From UBA4742 sp963785815 (GTDB lineage Bacteria > Actinomycetota > Acidimicrobiia > Acidimicrobiales > Acidimicrobilacustridaceae), in contig CAWAWN010000002.1 in the NCBI GenBank assembly GCA_963785815.1, forward strand, positions 124,001-188,000: a stretch of DNA of 64,000 nt, read 5' to 3'. A program made the position numbers and the translations under genes. Shown piece by piece: positions 23,969 through 30,761 of this stretch. The notes below the pieces were generated by a model that did no database searches, was not told the origin of the DNA, and was given only the letters and a program-made list of their open reading frames with translations. Every line of letters starts with the position of its first letter. Position 1 is the stretch's first letter.

Positions 23969-24436
23969 GTGAGCGCCACCGTCTCGGTCGATCGGACCAT
24001 CGCCGCCCCGGCCGACGCCGTCTGGGCCCTGATCGCCGACCTGCCCCGCATGGGCGAGTGGTCACCGGAGAACACGGGCGGGCGCTGGCTGGCCCCGGCC
24101 GATGGCCCCGCCGTCGGCGCACGGTTCAAGGGCACCAACGCCCGCGGGAAGCGGCGGTGGAGCACCCAGGTGGTGGTCACCGATTGCCGGCCCGGCTGCA
24201 GCTTCGGCTTCGACGTGAAGGCCGGCGGGATGCGCGTCGGCCACTGGGGCTACGAGGTCGAGTCCACCGACGGCGGCTGCCGGGTCACCGAGACCTTCCA
24301 CGACACCCGCGGTCGGACCATCACGTTCCTGGGCACCGTGGTGTCGGGCGTGTCCGACCGGGCCACGCACAACCGGGCCGGCATGGAGGCCACCCTGACC
24401 AACCTGGCCGCGGCCGCCGAGGCGGCTCCGAGCTGA
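23969..24436 (+). CDS. SRPBCC-family (polyketide cyclase-like) lipid/ligand-binding protein
   Basis: 155 aa from a GTG. It has the START-like fold pattern: an N-terminal strand (SVDRTIAAPADAVWALIADLPRMGEWSPE), a central sheet with RFKGTNARGKRRWSTQ, and a long C-terminal helix (SDRATHNRAGMEATLTNLAAAAEA). Such proteins bind hydrophobic ligands or act as cyclases. A second SRPBCC gene with the same RFKGxN motif occurs 370 bp away on the other strand, probably a paralogue. Confidence 0.82.
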   Translation: MSATVSVDRTIAAPADAVWALIADLPRMGEWSPENTGGRWLAPADGPAVGARFKGTNARGKRRWSTQVVVTDCRPGCSFGFDVKAGGMRVGHWGYEVESTDGGCRVTETFHDTRGRTITFLGTVVSGVSDRATHNRAGMEATLTNLAAAAEAAPS

Positions 24437-24475
24437 TCGCGGCGGGGTGCGCCGACGCACGTCCGTGGCGCAGCC

Positions 24476-24763
24476 TCAGCCCACGATCTCGCTGGTCTGG
24501 AGCACCGGGGCGATGTTGGTGTAGTTGGCCACGTCGGCCATCACCTCGGCGGTGCCGGCCGATCCCATGGCCGCACCCAGGGCGTCCATCGACTCGAAGG
24601 TGAAGTGGACGGCGGCCACGTAGGGCCCGTCGATGCCCTTGTCGATCTCGGCCCCGTCCAGTCCCCAGGACCTCACGGCCAGGGGCACGTGGTGGTCGCG
24701 GTAGTACTCGTGATCGAAGGTCGACCCTTCGCCAGAGGGGTAGAACACGCTCAGTCGGATCAT
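24476..24763 (-). CDS. EthD-family protein
   Basis: 95 aa. The ferredoxin-like EthD pattern is clear: MIRLSVFYPSGEGSTFDHEYYRDHHVPLA at the start and an AAVHFTFESMDALGAAM segment. EthD is needed for ethyl tert-butyl ether breakdown in Rhodococcus, but most members are uncharacterised small dimeric alpha/beta-barrel proteins. GAGAGGA lies about 10 nt before the ATG, so this gene uses a normal ribosome binding site. The role here is unknown. Confidence 0.82.
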   Translation of the reverse strand: MIRLSVFYPSGEGSTFDHEYYRDHHVPLAVRSWGLDGAEIDKGIDGPYVAAVHFTFESMDALGAAMGSAGTAEVMADVANYTNIAPVLQTSEIVG

Positions 24764-24801
24764 GGTGCGGACGTCCTCTCAGGGTTGTGGGCGCACGAAG
24801 A

Positions 24802-25314
24802 CTAGGGCGTCCGCGCGGGGGCCGTGCCTTCCGCGATGGCTTTGATGCCGGCCAGGTTGGCCGCCATGTAGGAGCGCCAGTCGTCGAGGCGCCGGGCGAT
24901 GATGCGGGCCTCCTTGTCGGGCATGGCGTCGATGGCCAGGCTGAGTCCGGAACGGTCGGGCCCCATGCGCGCCCACTGGCGCACGGTGGTGGCCTCGCGG
25001 CCCGGGTCGACCTCGAAGCCCCAGGTGGCCATGTGGTCCTCGCCGGCGTTCACCGTCCAGCACCAGCGGCGGCCGGGCTCCACCTCGACCACCGTGCACT
25101 CGGTGGCCCACTCGCCCAGCGCCGGGTTCTGGTTGTGGCCGCGGAAGCGGTTGCCCACCGCCACCGCGGTGGCGTCGTCGAGCCACTCGACGGACTGGAG
25201 CTCGGTGGAGAACCGGGCCGGCAGCTCGATGTCGGTGACCAGGGCCCAGACCACCTCGGGCTCGGCCTGCACCCGCTCGGTGACCTCGACGGTGGGTTGG
25301 TCCCGGTAGCGCAC
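24802..25314 (-). CDS. SRPBCC-family protein
   Basis: 170 aa from a GTG. The START-like pattern is present: VTERVQAEPEVVWALVTDIELPARFSTELQ, NRFRGHNQNPALGEWATECTVVEVEPGRRWCWTV, and a C-terminal helix. It differs from its likely paralogue at 23969 in having a longer N-terminus. TATGGT lies exactly 6 nt before the start codon, without a Shine-Dalgarno, so the mRNA is probably leaderless. Confidence 0.82.
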   Translation of the reverse strand: MRYRDQPTVEVTERVQAEPEVVWALVTDIELPARFSTELQSVEWLDDATAVAVGNRFRGHNQNPALGEWATECTVVEVEPGRRWCWTVNAGEDHMATWGFEVDPGREATTVRQWARMGPDRSGLSLAIDAMPDKEARIIARRLDDWRSYMAANLAGIKAIAEGTAPARTP

Positions 25315-25320
25315 GAGCGC

Positions 25321-25326
25321 ACCATA
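25321..25326 (-). promoter_or_regulatory. -10 element of the SRPBCC gene, leaderless type
   Basis: TATGGT on the minus strand ends 6 nt before the GTG start at 25314. Confidence 0.5.
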
Positions 25327-25412
25327 CTGACCAACACCCAGCGAGACGACTCGACCAGTTCGAGCGGTCGCACCATCGAGCGGTCGCGGCCCGAGCCGGC
25401 CCCGAGGTCCCC

Positions 25413-26429
25413 ATGCGCATCGCCACCCTCATCGATCCCCACCAGCCCGGCGCCGACGAGCTCGCCCGCCGGGCCGAGGACGTGGGTGTCGACTCGCTGT
25501 GGGTCCCCGAGATCTGGGGCTACGACGCGCTCACCGGCCTGGCCCACCTGGCCGCCCGGACCAGCACCATCGGGCTGGGCACCTTCGTCGTGCAGCTCGG
25601 GTCTCGGTCACCGGCCCTGCTGGCCACCTCCGCGCTCAGCCTGCAGTCGCTGTCGGGGGGGCGGTTCCGGCTGGGCATCGGCGTGTCGGGACCCCAGGTC
25701 ATGGAGGGCTGGCACGGGGTGCGCTTCGAACGGCCGGTGCAGACCACCCGCGAGACCATCGAGATCGTGCGCACGGTCAGCCGGGGCGAGGTGCTCGAGC
25801 ACGCCGGAGAGGTCTACCCCCTACCGCTGCCCGACAGCCAGGGCCGGGCCCTGCGACCGCTGGTCGCGCCCCAGCACGTGCCCATCTACGTGGCCGCCAT
25901 GGGACCGGCCAACCTGGCGTTGACCGGCGAGCTGGCCGACGGCTGGCTGGCCAACCTGTTCATGCCCGAGGCCGCCGACGCCTTCCTCGAGCCGCTGGCC
26001 CGGGGCGCGGCCCGGGCCGGTCGGGACCTGTCCGACATCGATCTGGTGGCCCCGGTGGCCGTCGAGCTGACCACCGACCCGGCCGCCACCGACGAGGCCG
26101 TCCGCCGTCACGCCCAGGGCTACGCCTTCACGATCGGGGCCATGGGCAGCGGCCGCACCAACTTCTACAACGAGGTGCTGGCCCGCATGGGCTTCGCGTC
26201 GGCGGTGGCCGAGGTGGAGGCCCTGTGGCGCGCGGGCCGCCGAGACGAGGCCCGCCGGGCGGTGCCGGTCGAGATCGGGGCGCGCACGAACCTCATCGGC
26301 ACCCCCGAGGCCGTGGCCGCGCGCCTCGAGGCCTATCGGGCAGCCGGCATCACGACCGTGCTGGCCAAGCTCGACGGATCGGGAGATCAGCGCCTGGCCA
26401 CGCTGGCCACCCTGGTCGAGCTGGCCTGA
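25413..26429 (+). CDS. LLM-class (F420-dependent type) flavin oxidoreductase
   Basis: 338 aa, the usual length. Luciferase-like monooxygenase barrel features are visible: ARRAEDVGVDSLWVPEIWGYDALTGLAHLAARTSTIGLGTFVVQLGSRSP, LSGGRFRLGIGVSGPQVMEGWHG, VPIYVAAMGPANLALTGELADGW and a C-terminal GTPEAVAARLEAYRAAGITTVL. Such actinobacterial enzymes typically use coenzyme F420 with hydride transfer to diverse substrates; cofactor choice is inferred from the family and cannot be read directly. It is followed by a SnoaL-like gene. Confidence 0.88.
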   Translation: MRIATLIDPHQPGADELARRAEDVGVDSLWVPEIWGYDALTGLAHLAARTSTIGLGTFVVQLGSRSPALLATSALSLQSLSGGRFRLGIGVSGPQVMEGWHGVRFERPVQTTRETIEIVRTVSRGEVLEHAGEVYPLPLPDSQGRALRPLVAPQHVPIYVAAMGPANLALTGELADGWLANLFMPEAADAFLEPLARGAARAGRDLSDIDLVAPVAVELTTDPAATDEAVRRHAQGYAFTIGAMGSGRTNFYNEVLARMGFASAVAEVEALWRAGRRDEARRAVPVEIGARTNLIGTPEAVAARLEAYRAAGITTVLAKLDGSGDQRLATLATLVELA

Positions 26430-26500
26430 GCGCCGGTCCTGTGGGCCGACGTGGCGGTCGGTCGGTGCGCCGGGCGGGCATCTCGATCAGAATGGGGGCC

Positions 26501-26914
26501 ATGTCCGAGAACCTGCGGTTGTTGGCCGAGTACAGCGACGCCATGTTCGCCGGCGACGAGCAGGCGGTGTTGCGGTACTGGTCACCCGACTTCGTCAGCC
26601 ACGTGACCGCCCGGGTGAACCCCGACGCGGTGGGCACCGACGTGCGGGGCCAGGAGGTCGAGTGGTGGGCGCAGGTGCGGTCCGCCTTCCCGGACTTCAC
26701 CTTCGACGTCGACCTCATCATCGAGTCGGGCGACCTCATCGTGTCGAACTGGACGGTGAAGGGCACCCACACGGGCACGCCCTTCTACGGCGTGGCCGCG
26801 TCGGGCAACCCGGTGGAGATCAACGGCACGGCCGTGCTGCGCATGCAGGACGGCCAGGTGGTCGAGCACTGGGGTGGCCCCCACTGCCAGGACGGCGTGG
26901 GCCTGACCCACTGA
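26501..26914 (+). CDS. SnoaL-like ester cyclase (NTF2-fold)
   Basis: 137 aa. NTF2-like features: NLRLLAEYSDAMFAGDEQAVLRYWSPDFVSH at the start, WWAQVRSAFPDFTFDVDLIIESGDLIVSNWTVKGTHTG in the middle and a final VVEHWGG strand. These proteins cyclise polyketides or bind small substrates. CAGAAT lies 7 nt before the ATG, with GGGGG between that could also be a Shine-Dalgarno. A truncated relative lies convergent just downstream. Confidence 0.82.
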   Translation: MSENLRLLAEYSDAMFAGDEQAVLRYWSPDFVSHVTARVNPDAVGTDVRGQEVEWWAQVRSAFPDFTFDVDLIIESGDLIVSNWTVKGTHTGTPFYGVAASGNPVEINGTAVLRMQDGQVVEHWGGPHCQDGVGLTH

Positions 26915-26945
26915 GACCCACGCCGGCGTCCCCGCCGCCGAGCCG

Positions 26946-27119
26946 TCAGGCCGCGGTGAGCTGGGCGACGATGGCGGCGGAGTCGATCCACACCTGCTCG
27001 CCGCTGATCAGCCCGTCGCGGAACCGGAAGACGTGCAGGATGCGGAAGGTGACCTGCCGCCCGTGACCCGCGATGCCGAGCATCTCTCCGATGACCGACC
27101 CGGTCATGGCCTGCTCCAT
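26946..27119 (-). pseudogene. 5'-truncated SnoaL-like ester cyclase gene
   Basis: The 57 translatable residues (MEQAMTGSVIGEMLGIAGHGRQVTF, ILHVFRFRDGLISGEQVWID) match only the C-terminal half of SnoaL-like ester cyclases; the N-terminal helices are absent. A good GGGAGG precedes the ATG, so a short peptide could still be made. The missing part lies where the divergent TetR promoter now is, suggesting a rearrangement. A functional half-size protein seems unlikely but is not excluded. Confidence 0.6.
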
Positions 27120-27157
27120 GTCCTCCCTCGATCCAGGCCGACGGCCTGCGTTGGTGG

Positions 27158-27163
27158 TATCAT
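27158..27163 (+). promoter_or_regulatory. -10 element of the TetR gene, leaderless type
   Basis: TATCAT ends 6 nt before the ATG at 27170; no Shine-Dalgarno. Confidence 0.55.
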
Positions 27164-27169
27164 AATGCG

Positions 27170-27826
27170 ATGGCTCTCTCACGTCAAGATGCCTCTCGCA
27201 AGACAGGCCGGACGAACCAGAAGACCCGCACCCGTGCCGCCCTGCTGCGAGCCGCCGGGGAGTTGGTGCAGGAGGGCCGGCCACCCTCGATGCCCGAGGC
27301 GGCCGAGCGGGCACTGGTGTCGGTGGCCACCGCCTACCGCTACTTCTCGACGGCCGAAGACCTGTGGTGGGAGGCGTCGTCCATCGTCATCCAACAGATG
27401 GAGGCGGACATCGACGCCGGGATCGAGTCGGTCGGTGAGGACCCCCAGGCCCGGCTCGAGGTGCTCATCCGCAGCGTGAGCTTCCGCATGCTCGACGACC
27501 AGATGATCTTCCGCACCATCGCCATGCGGGCCCAGGAGCAGTGGTTCCGCCAGGCCGACACCCCCGACGACAAGCGGGTGCCGGTGCGCCAGGGGCGGCG
27601 CAACACCGAGATCCGAACGGCCATCGCCCCCCTGCGGGACCAGCTCCCCGACCCCGAGGTCGAACGCATCGCCCACGCCCTCGGGGTGGTCATCGGCACC
27701 GAGGCGGTGATCGCGCTCACCGACGCGGTCGGTCTCGACCGGGCCACCGCGGAGGCGACCCTGCTCGACGCCGGCCGCTGGCTCCTGGCCGGTGCCCTGG
27801 CCGAGATGAGCGGGTCGGGCGACTAG
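27170..27826 (+). CDS. TetR/AcrR-family transcriptional regulator
   Basis: 218 aa. The N-terminal helix-turn-helix is KTRTRAALLRAAGELVQEGRPPSMPEAAERALVSVATAYRYFSTAEDLW; the rest is an all-helical ligand domain without recognisable specificity. It is divergent from the truncated SnoaL-like gene, so its original target may have been lost. It may regulate itself or unlinked genes. Confidence 0.87.
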   Translation: MALSRQDASRKTGRTNQKTRTRAALLRAAGELVQEGRPPSMPEAAERALVSVATAYRYFSTAEDLWWEASSIVIQQMEADIDAGIESVGEDPQARLEVLIRSVSFRMLDDQMIFRTIAMRAQEQWFRQADTPDDKRVPVRQGRRNTEIRTAIAPLRDQLPDPEVERIAHALGVVIGTEAVIALTDAVGLDRATAEATLLDAGRWLLAGALAEMSGSGD

Positions 27827-27904
27827 GACCCCGGCGAGCAGGAACCGGCCTCGACCGGGTCGTCAGCCGATGGGTGCAGAACCACGCCAACCGGCCGATG
27901 GGGA

Positions 27905-28453
27905 GTGGTGGATCCCGAGGCTGACGATCCAGGCACCGAGATCGGTCGGGCCGCCAGAGCGGGCGAGGCAGTCCGCGTCGCCGCGGACCAACGGCAACTC
28001 GACGCTCGGCGTCGGCGGCGCCGACATCGGCAGATCGCCGGCGTCGCGGTCGGCCTCGTGGTTGCGTTCTCGATCGGGGGCCTCACCGTTCGCACCATCT
28101 GGTTCGCACCGCCGGATCTGCGCGTGGGCTCACGACACCGGGTGACCCTCCGGCTCGGGCCGGGATGTCCTGGCCACCCGATCGAGGTGATCGAGCTCGC
28201 CGGTCGCCAGTGGTGGCCCCAGACCGACCAGGTCCAACAGACCGGGCCCGCCGAGGAGGTCGTCCACATGCTTCCCAATGCCACCTGGGTGCACGCGCCG
28301 AAGCGCGGCACCCTGATCATCCGGCGACCGCTGCGGCCGATCGATGCTCTCGGAGCGACCGGGGAACGCCAGGCCGACTTCGTGGCCGATGGCCGCACGC
28401 TGCCCCTCGACGGCGGCGTCCGCGGTTGGATCAGCACCTGCGCCATCCAGTAG
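27905..28453 (+). CDS. hypothetical single-span membrane protein
   Basis: 182 aa at most; the start is uncertain (GTG 27905, with GGGGAG just before). Residues ~1-40 are charged with a poly-Arg stretch (ARRRRRRH), followed by one hydrophobic segment (IAGVAVGLVVAFSIGGLTV) and an extracytoplasmic part with WFAPPDLRVGSRHRVTLRLG and WWPQ. I recognise no family. The last ~10 codons overlap, antisense, the tail of a HAD-like remnant. Frame and codon pattern are plausible, but this could be a non-coding open frame. Confidence 0.45.
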   Translation: MVDPEADDPGTEIGRAARAGEAVRVAADQRQLDARRRRRRHRQIAGVAVGLVVAFSIGGLTVRTIWFAPPDLRVGSRHRVTLRLGPGCPGHPIEVIELAGRQWWPQTDQVQQTGPAEEVVHMLPNATWVHAPKRGTLIIRRPLRPIDALGATGERQADFVADGRTLPLDGGVRGWISTCAIQ

Positions 28454-28751
28454 CCGAAGAACGCCCCGATGCCGAGGGCGTCCAGGAGCGACTCGAGCTC
28501 AGGGCAGTGGTTGGACACGATCACCTGCCTCCAACCGGCATAGCGGAACATGCGCAGCGCCTCGACGGTGTCGTCGTGGAGGCGGAACGCCTCCGGTTGG
28601 ACGTAGCACCAACGGACCTCGGCCGCGACGGCATCGGCGCTGACCAGGTCGAGTCCCGCAGCCGCGGCGGCAGAGGCCAACCCGGGCTCCAGCGCAGCCC
28701 AAGTCGCTCCGCCAACGTCTCGTCGAAGTCCCACAGGACGAGCTTCGTCAT
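28440..28751 (-). pseudogene. HAD-superfamily hydrolase remnant (frameshifted and 3'-truncated)
   Basis: ATG 28751 gives MTKLVLWDFDETLAER, the HAD motif I (DxDxT). The protein then continues in another frame: GATWAALEPGLASAAAAAGLD, QPEAFRLHDDTVEALRMFRYAGWRQVIVSNHCPELESLLDALG, containing motif II (SNH). After GIGAFF the similarity to HAD ends; motifs III and IV (Lys and the acid pair) are missing and an opposite-strand frame begins. Without motifs III/IV it cannot be an active phosphatase. The left boundary is approximate. Confidence 0.65.
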
Positions 28752-28866
28752 CCACCCACGGTTGCCGATCGGACAGGCCGACACCAACCCCCGACCCGGA
28801 CCGTCGCCCCGGCCAACCCACGGGTCAGCCGGGTCGGCCCACGGGTGGCATCTCTGCCTTCCACCT

Positions 28867-28882
28867 ATACCCTGGGGGGTAT
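28867..28882 (+). promoter_or_regulatory. CsoR-family-like operator over the start of the Cys-rich gene
   Basis: ATACCC-TGGG-GGGTAT is a perfect 6-4-6 palindrome with a G tract, the form of operator used by CsoR/CstR-type repressors. It covers a TATACC hexamer and the first two bases of the ATG at 28881. Confidence 0.55.
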
Positions 28883-29066
28883 GTGTAGACGAGTGCAGTG
28901 CCCGAAGTGCCATCGCCCGACCTACGCCGGGTGCGGTCGTCACGTCGAGCAGGTCCTGGGCGACGTGGCGCCTGAGGACCGTTGCCGCTGCGACGAACCG
29001 TCGACCGGCCCCTCCAGCGCCCGGCCCAAGCGGTCGTGGTTCGGGCGTCGAGCCGCCGCAGGCTGA
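28881..29066 (+). CDS. small Cys-rich protein (conserved actinobacterial type)
   Basis: 61 aa. MCRRVQCPKCHRPTYAGCG followed by RHVEQVLGDVAPEDRCRC matches a widespread short actinobacterial protein of unknown function. It has six Cys and two His (C2, C7, C10, C18, C36, C38; H11 and H21), enough for one or two metal sites. The ~23-residue tail is basic and variable. The start is set by the family's MCRR N-terminus. A CsoR-like palindrome covers the start codon, so copper- or sulfur-stress control is likely (inference). Confidence 0.75.
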   Translation: MCRRVQCPKCHRPTYAGCGRHVEQVLGDVAPEDRCRCDEPSTGPSSARPKRSWFGRRAAAG

Positions 29067-29153
29067 GCCCCGCACGCCCCGGCCATCGGCCTGGCGCGGG
29101 CGCTCGTGCCACGGGCGCTCGGATCGCTCGCGCACCGCAGCACCGGCCGCCGC

Positions 29154-29606
29154 TCAGTCCTCCAGGGCGATCCGGTACACGTTCGTCTCGCGGGGCTCGA
29201 AGCCGATGCGCTGGTAGAGCCGGTTGGCCGCCTCCCGTGACGGCCGCGAGGTCAGGTCGACGGTGCGGGCGCCCGCTCGGCGCGCCCGGTCCAGCGCCGT
29301 GCGGTTGAGCGCCTCTCCCACACCCCGACCCCGAGCCGCCTCGTCGACCACCACGTCCTCGATCCAAGCCCGGATGCCGGTCGGGATGGGGAACACGACC
29401 AACGTCAGGCTGCCCACGATCTCGCCGCCGGTCTCCGGATCGCGGGCCACCAGCAGGATGGCGGCGTCGGAAGCGGCGATGGCCGCCAGCGCCTCGGCCG
29501 ACGGCGGCGGGTTGGAGCGCGACAGCTGCGGGATCAGCCGTTCGAAGGCCGCCACCAGCTCGCGGTCCACCTCGGTGACCTCGTGGACCTCGACCGGGCG
29601 CGCCAT
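29154..29606 (-). CDS. GNAT-family N-acetyltransferase
   Basis: 150 aa. The acetyl-CoA-binding motif A is clear: RAWIEDVVVDEAARGRGVGEALNRTALDRARRAGARTVDLTSRPSREAANRLYQRIGFEPRETNVYRI, containing the Q/RxxGxG/A element as RGRGVG. It transfers acetyl from acetyl-CoA to an unknown amine. The start codon is ATG 29606 with TAGCTT exactly 6 nt upstream and no Shine-Dalgarno. Confidence 0.88.
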   Translation of the reverse strand: MARPVEVHEVTEVDRELVAAFERLIPQLSRSNPPPSAEALAAIAASDAAILLVARDPETGGEIVGSLTLVVFPIPTGIRAWIEDVVVDEAARGRGVGEALNRTALDRARRAGARTVDLTSRPSREAANRLYQRIGFEPRETNVYRIALED

Positions 29607-29612
29607 GGCGAC

Positions 29613-29618
29613 AAGCTA
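29613..29618 (-). promoter_or_regulatory. -10 element of the GNAT gene, leaderless type
   Basis: TAGCTT on the minus strand ends 6 nt before the ATG at 29606. Confidence 0.55.
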
Positions 29619-29724
29619 GACGGTGCCTCGTCGGCCGCCGGTCGTCTTCGCCAGATCGTGGGCCGAACGCCTCATCCCCGTCTCATCCGGCGGCCGGATC
29701 GTGGGGCGACCAGGGCGCCGGCAG

Positions 29725-29730
29725 TACCCT
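29725..29730 (+). promoter_or_regulatory. -10 element of the PAC2 gene, leaderless type
   Basis: TACCCT ends 6 nt before the ATG at 29737; no Shine-Dalgarno. Confidence 0.55.
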
Positions 29731-29736
29731 CGACCC

Positions 29737-30618
29737 ATGGCCGCCGACGACCCTGGGACGAGGCTCGAGCATCTCCGCTGGATCTCGCACCCGACCCTGC
29801 AAGCTCCGCTCGTGCTGGTGGCCTTCGAGGGCTGGAGCGATGCCGGCGACGCGGCCAGCTCAGCCGTGCGCTTCCTGGCCGAGGCCTACGAGACCACGCC
29901 CTTCGCCACCATCGATCCCGAGGTCTTCTTCGACTTCTCCACCACCCGGCCCCGGGTCCAGCTCGACGACGACCAGCGCCGCCAGGTGGTGTGGCCCGAG
30001 ACGGTCCTGTCGGCCGGCACCGTGGCCGCCACCGGCCAGGGCCTGATCACCGTCGTGGGCAGCGAGCCCCAGCTGCGCTGGCGCACCTTCACCCAGCAGG
30101 TGGTGGGGGTGGCCCAGCTGCTCGGCGCCCGCATGGTCGTCACCTTCGGCGCCCTGCTGGCCGAGGTGCCCCACACCCGGCCGGTATCGGTCTTCGGCAC
30201 CGCCGACGACGAGGAGCTCGGCACCCAGATGGGGCTCCTGCCGTCCCGCTACGAAGGGCCGACAGGTATCACCGGCGTGCTCCAGACCGCCTGTCGCGAC
30301 GCCGGGCTGCGCTCGGCCGCGTTGTGGGCGGCGGTGCCCACCTACGTGCCGTCGGCCCCGTCGCCCAAGGCCACCCTGGCCCTGACCGAGCGCGCCGCTC
30401 AGCTGTTCGACCTGCCGGTGGTGACCACCGAGCTCGAGATCGCCTCGGCCTCCTACGAGCGCCAGGTCAGCGAGCTGGTGTCCGACGACACCGAGACCAC
30501 CGAATACGTCGAGCACCTCGAGCACCGCTTCGACAACAACGAGCAGGACCCCTTCGCCGACGACGAGGAGAGCCTGGTCGACGAGGTCGAGCGCTTCCTG
30601 CGCGACCAGCACGACTGA
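29737..30618 (+). CDS. PAC2-family protein
   Basis: 293 aa. The actinobacterial PAC2 (proteasome assembly chaperone-like) pattern is present: VLVAFEGWSDAGDAASSAVRFL, ATIDPEVFFDFSTTRP, a central GARMVVTFGALLAEVPHTRP and SRYEGPTGITGVL, then YVPSAPSPKATLAL. The C-terminus is an acidic stretch (NNEQDPFADDEESLVDEVE). Bacterial members are homotrimeric and of unproven function; an archaeal/eukaryotic relative chaperones proteasomes. No proteasome genes are visible nearby. Confidence 0.88.
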   Translation: MAADDPGTRLEHLRWISHPTLQAPLVLVAFEGWSDAGDAASSAVRFLAEAYETTPFATIDPEVFFDFSTTRPRVQLDDDQRRQVVWPETVLSAGTVAATGQGLITVVGSEPQLRWRTFTQQVVGVAQLLGARMVVTFGALLAEVPHTRPVSVFGTADDEELGTQMGLLPSRYEGPTGITGVLQTACRDAGLRSAALWAAVPTYVPSAPSPKATLALTERAAQLFDLPVVTTELEIASASYERQVSELVSDDTETTEYVEHLEHRFDNNEQDPFADDEESLVDEVERFLRDQHD

Positions 30619-30669
30619 GTCTCCACCCGCCCGCCCTACGCCAAGATGGCGCCGCCACCACGCCCACGG

Positions 30670-30716
30670 AACCTGTCAGCCGAGCGACCTCGTAGGCCCC
30701 GCTGGCCTGACAGGTT
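30670..30716. terminator. hairpin between convergent PAC2 and amidase genes
   Basis: AACCTGTCAG and CTGACAGGTT form a perfect 10-bp stem with a 27-nt loop, in the 143-bp convergent gap. It could terminate both genes. Confidence 0.6.
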
Positions 30717-30761
30717 GCCCGTCGTTGGCGCGGATCAGGTTCGACGGCGGGCGCGCTGGGG

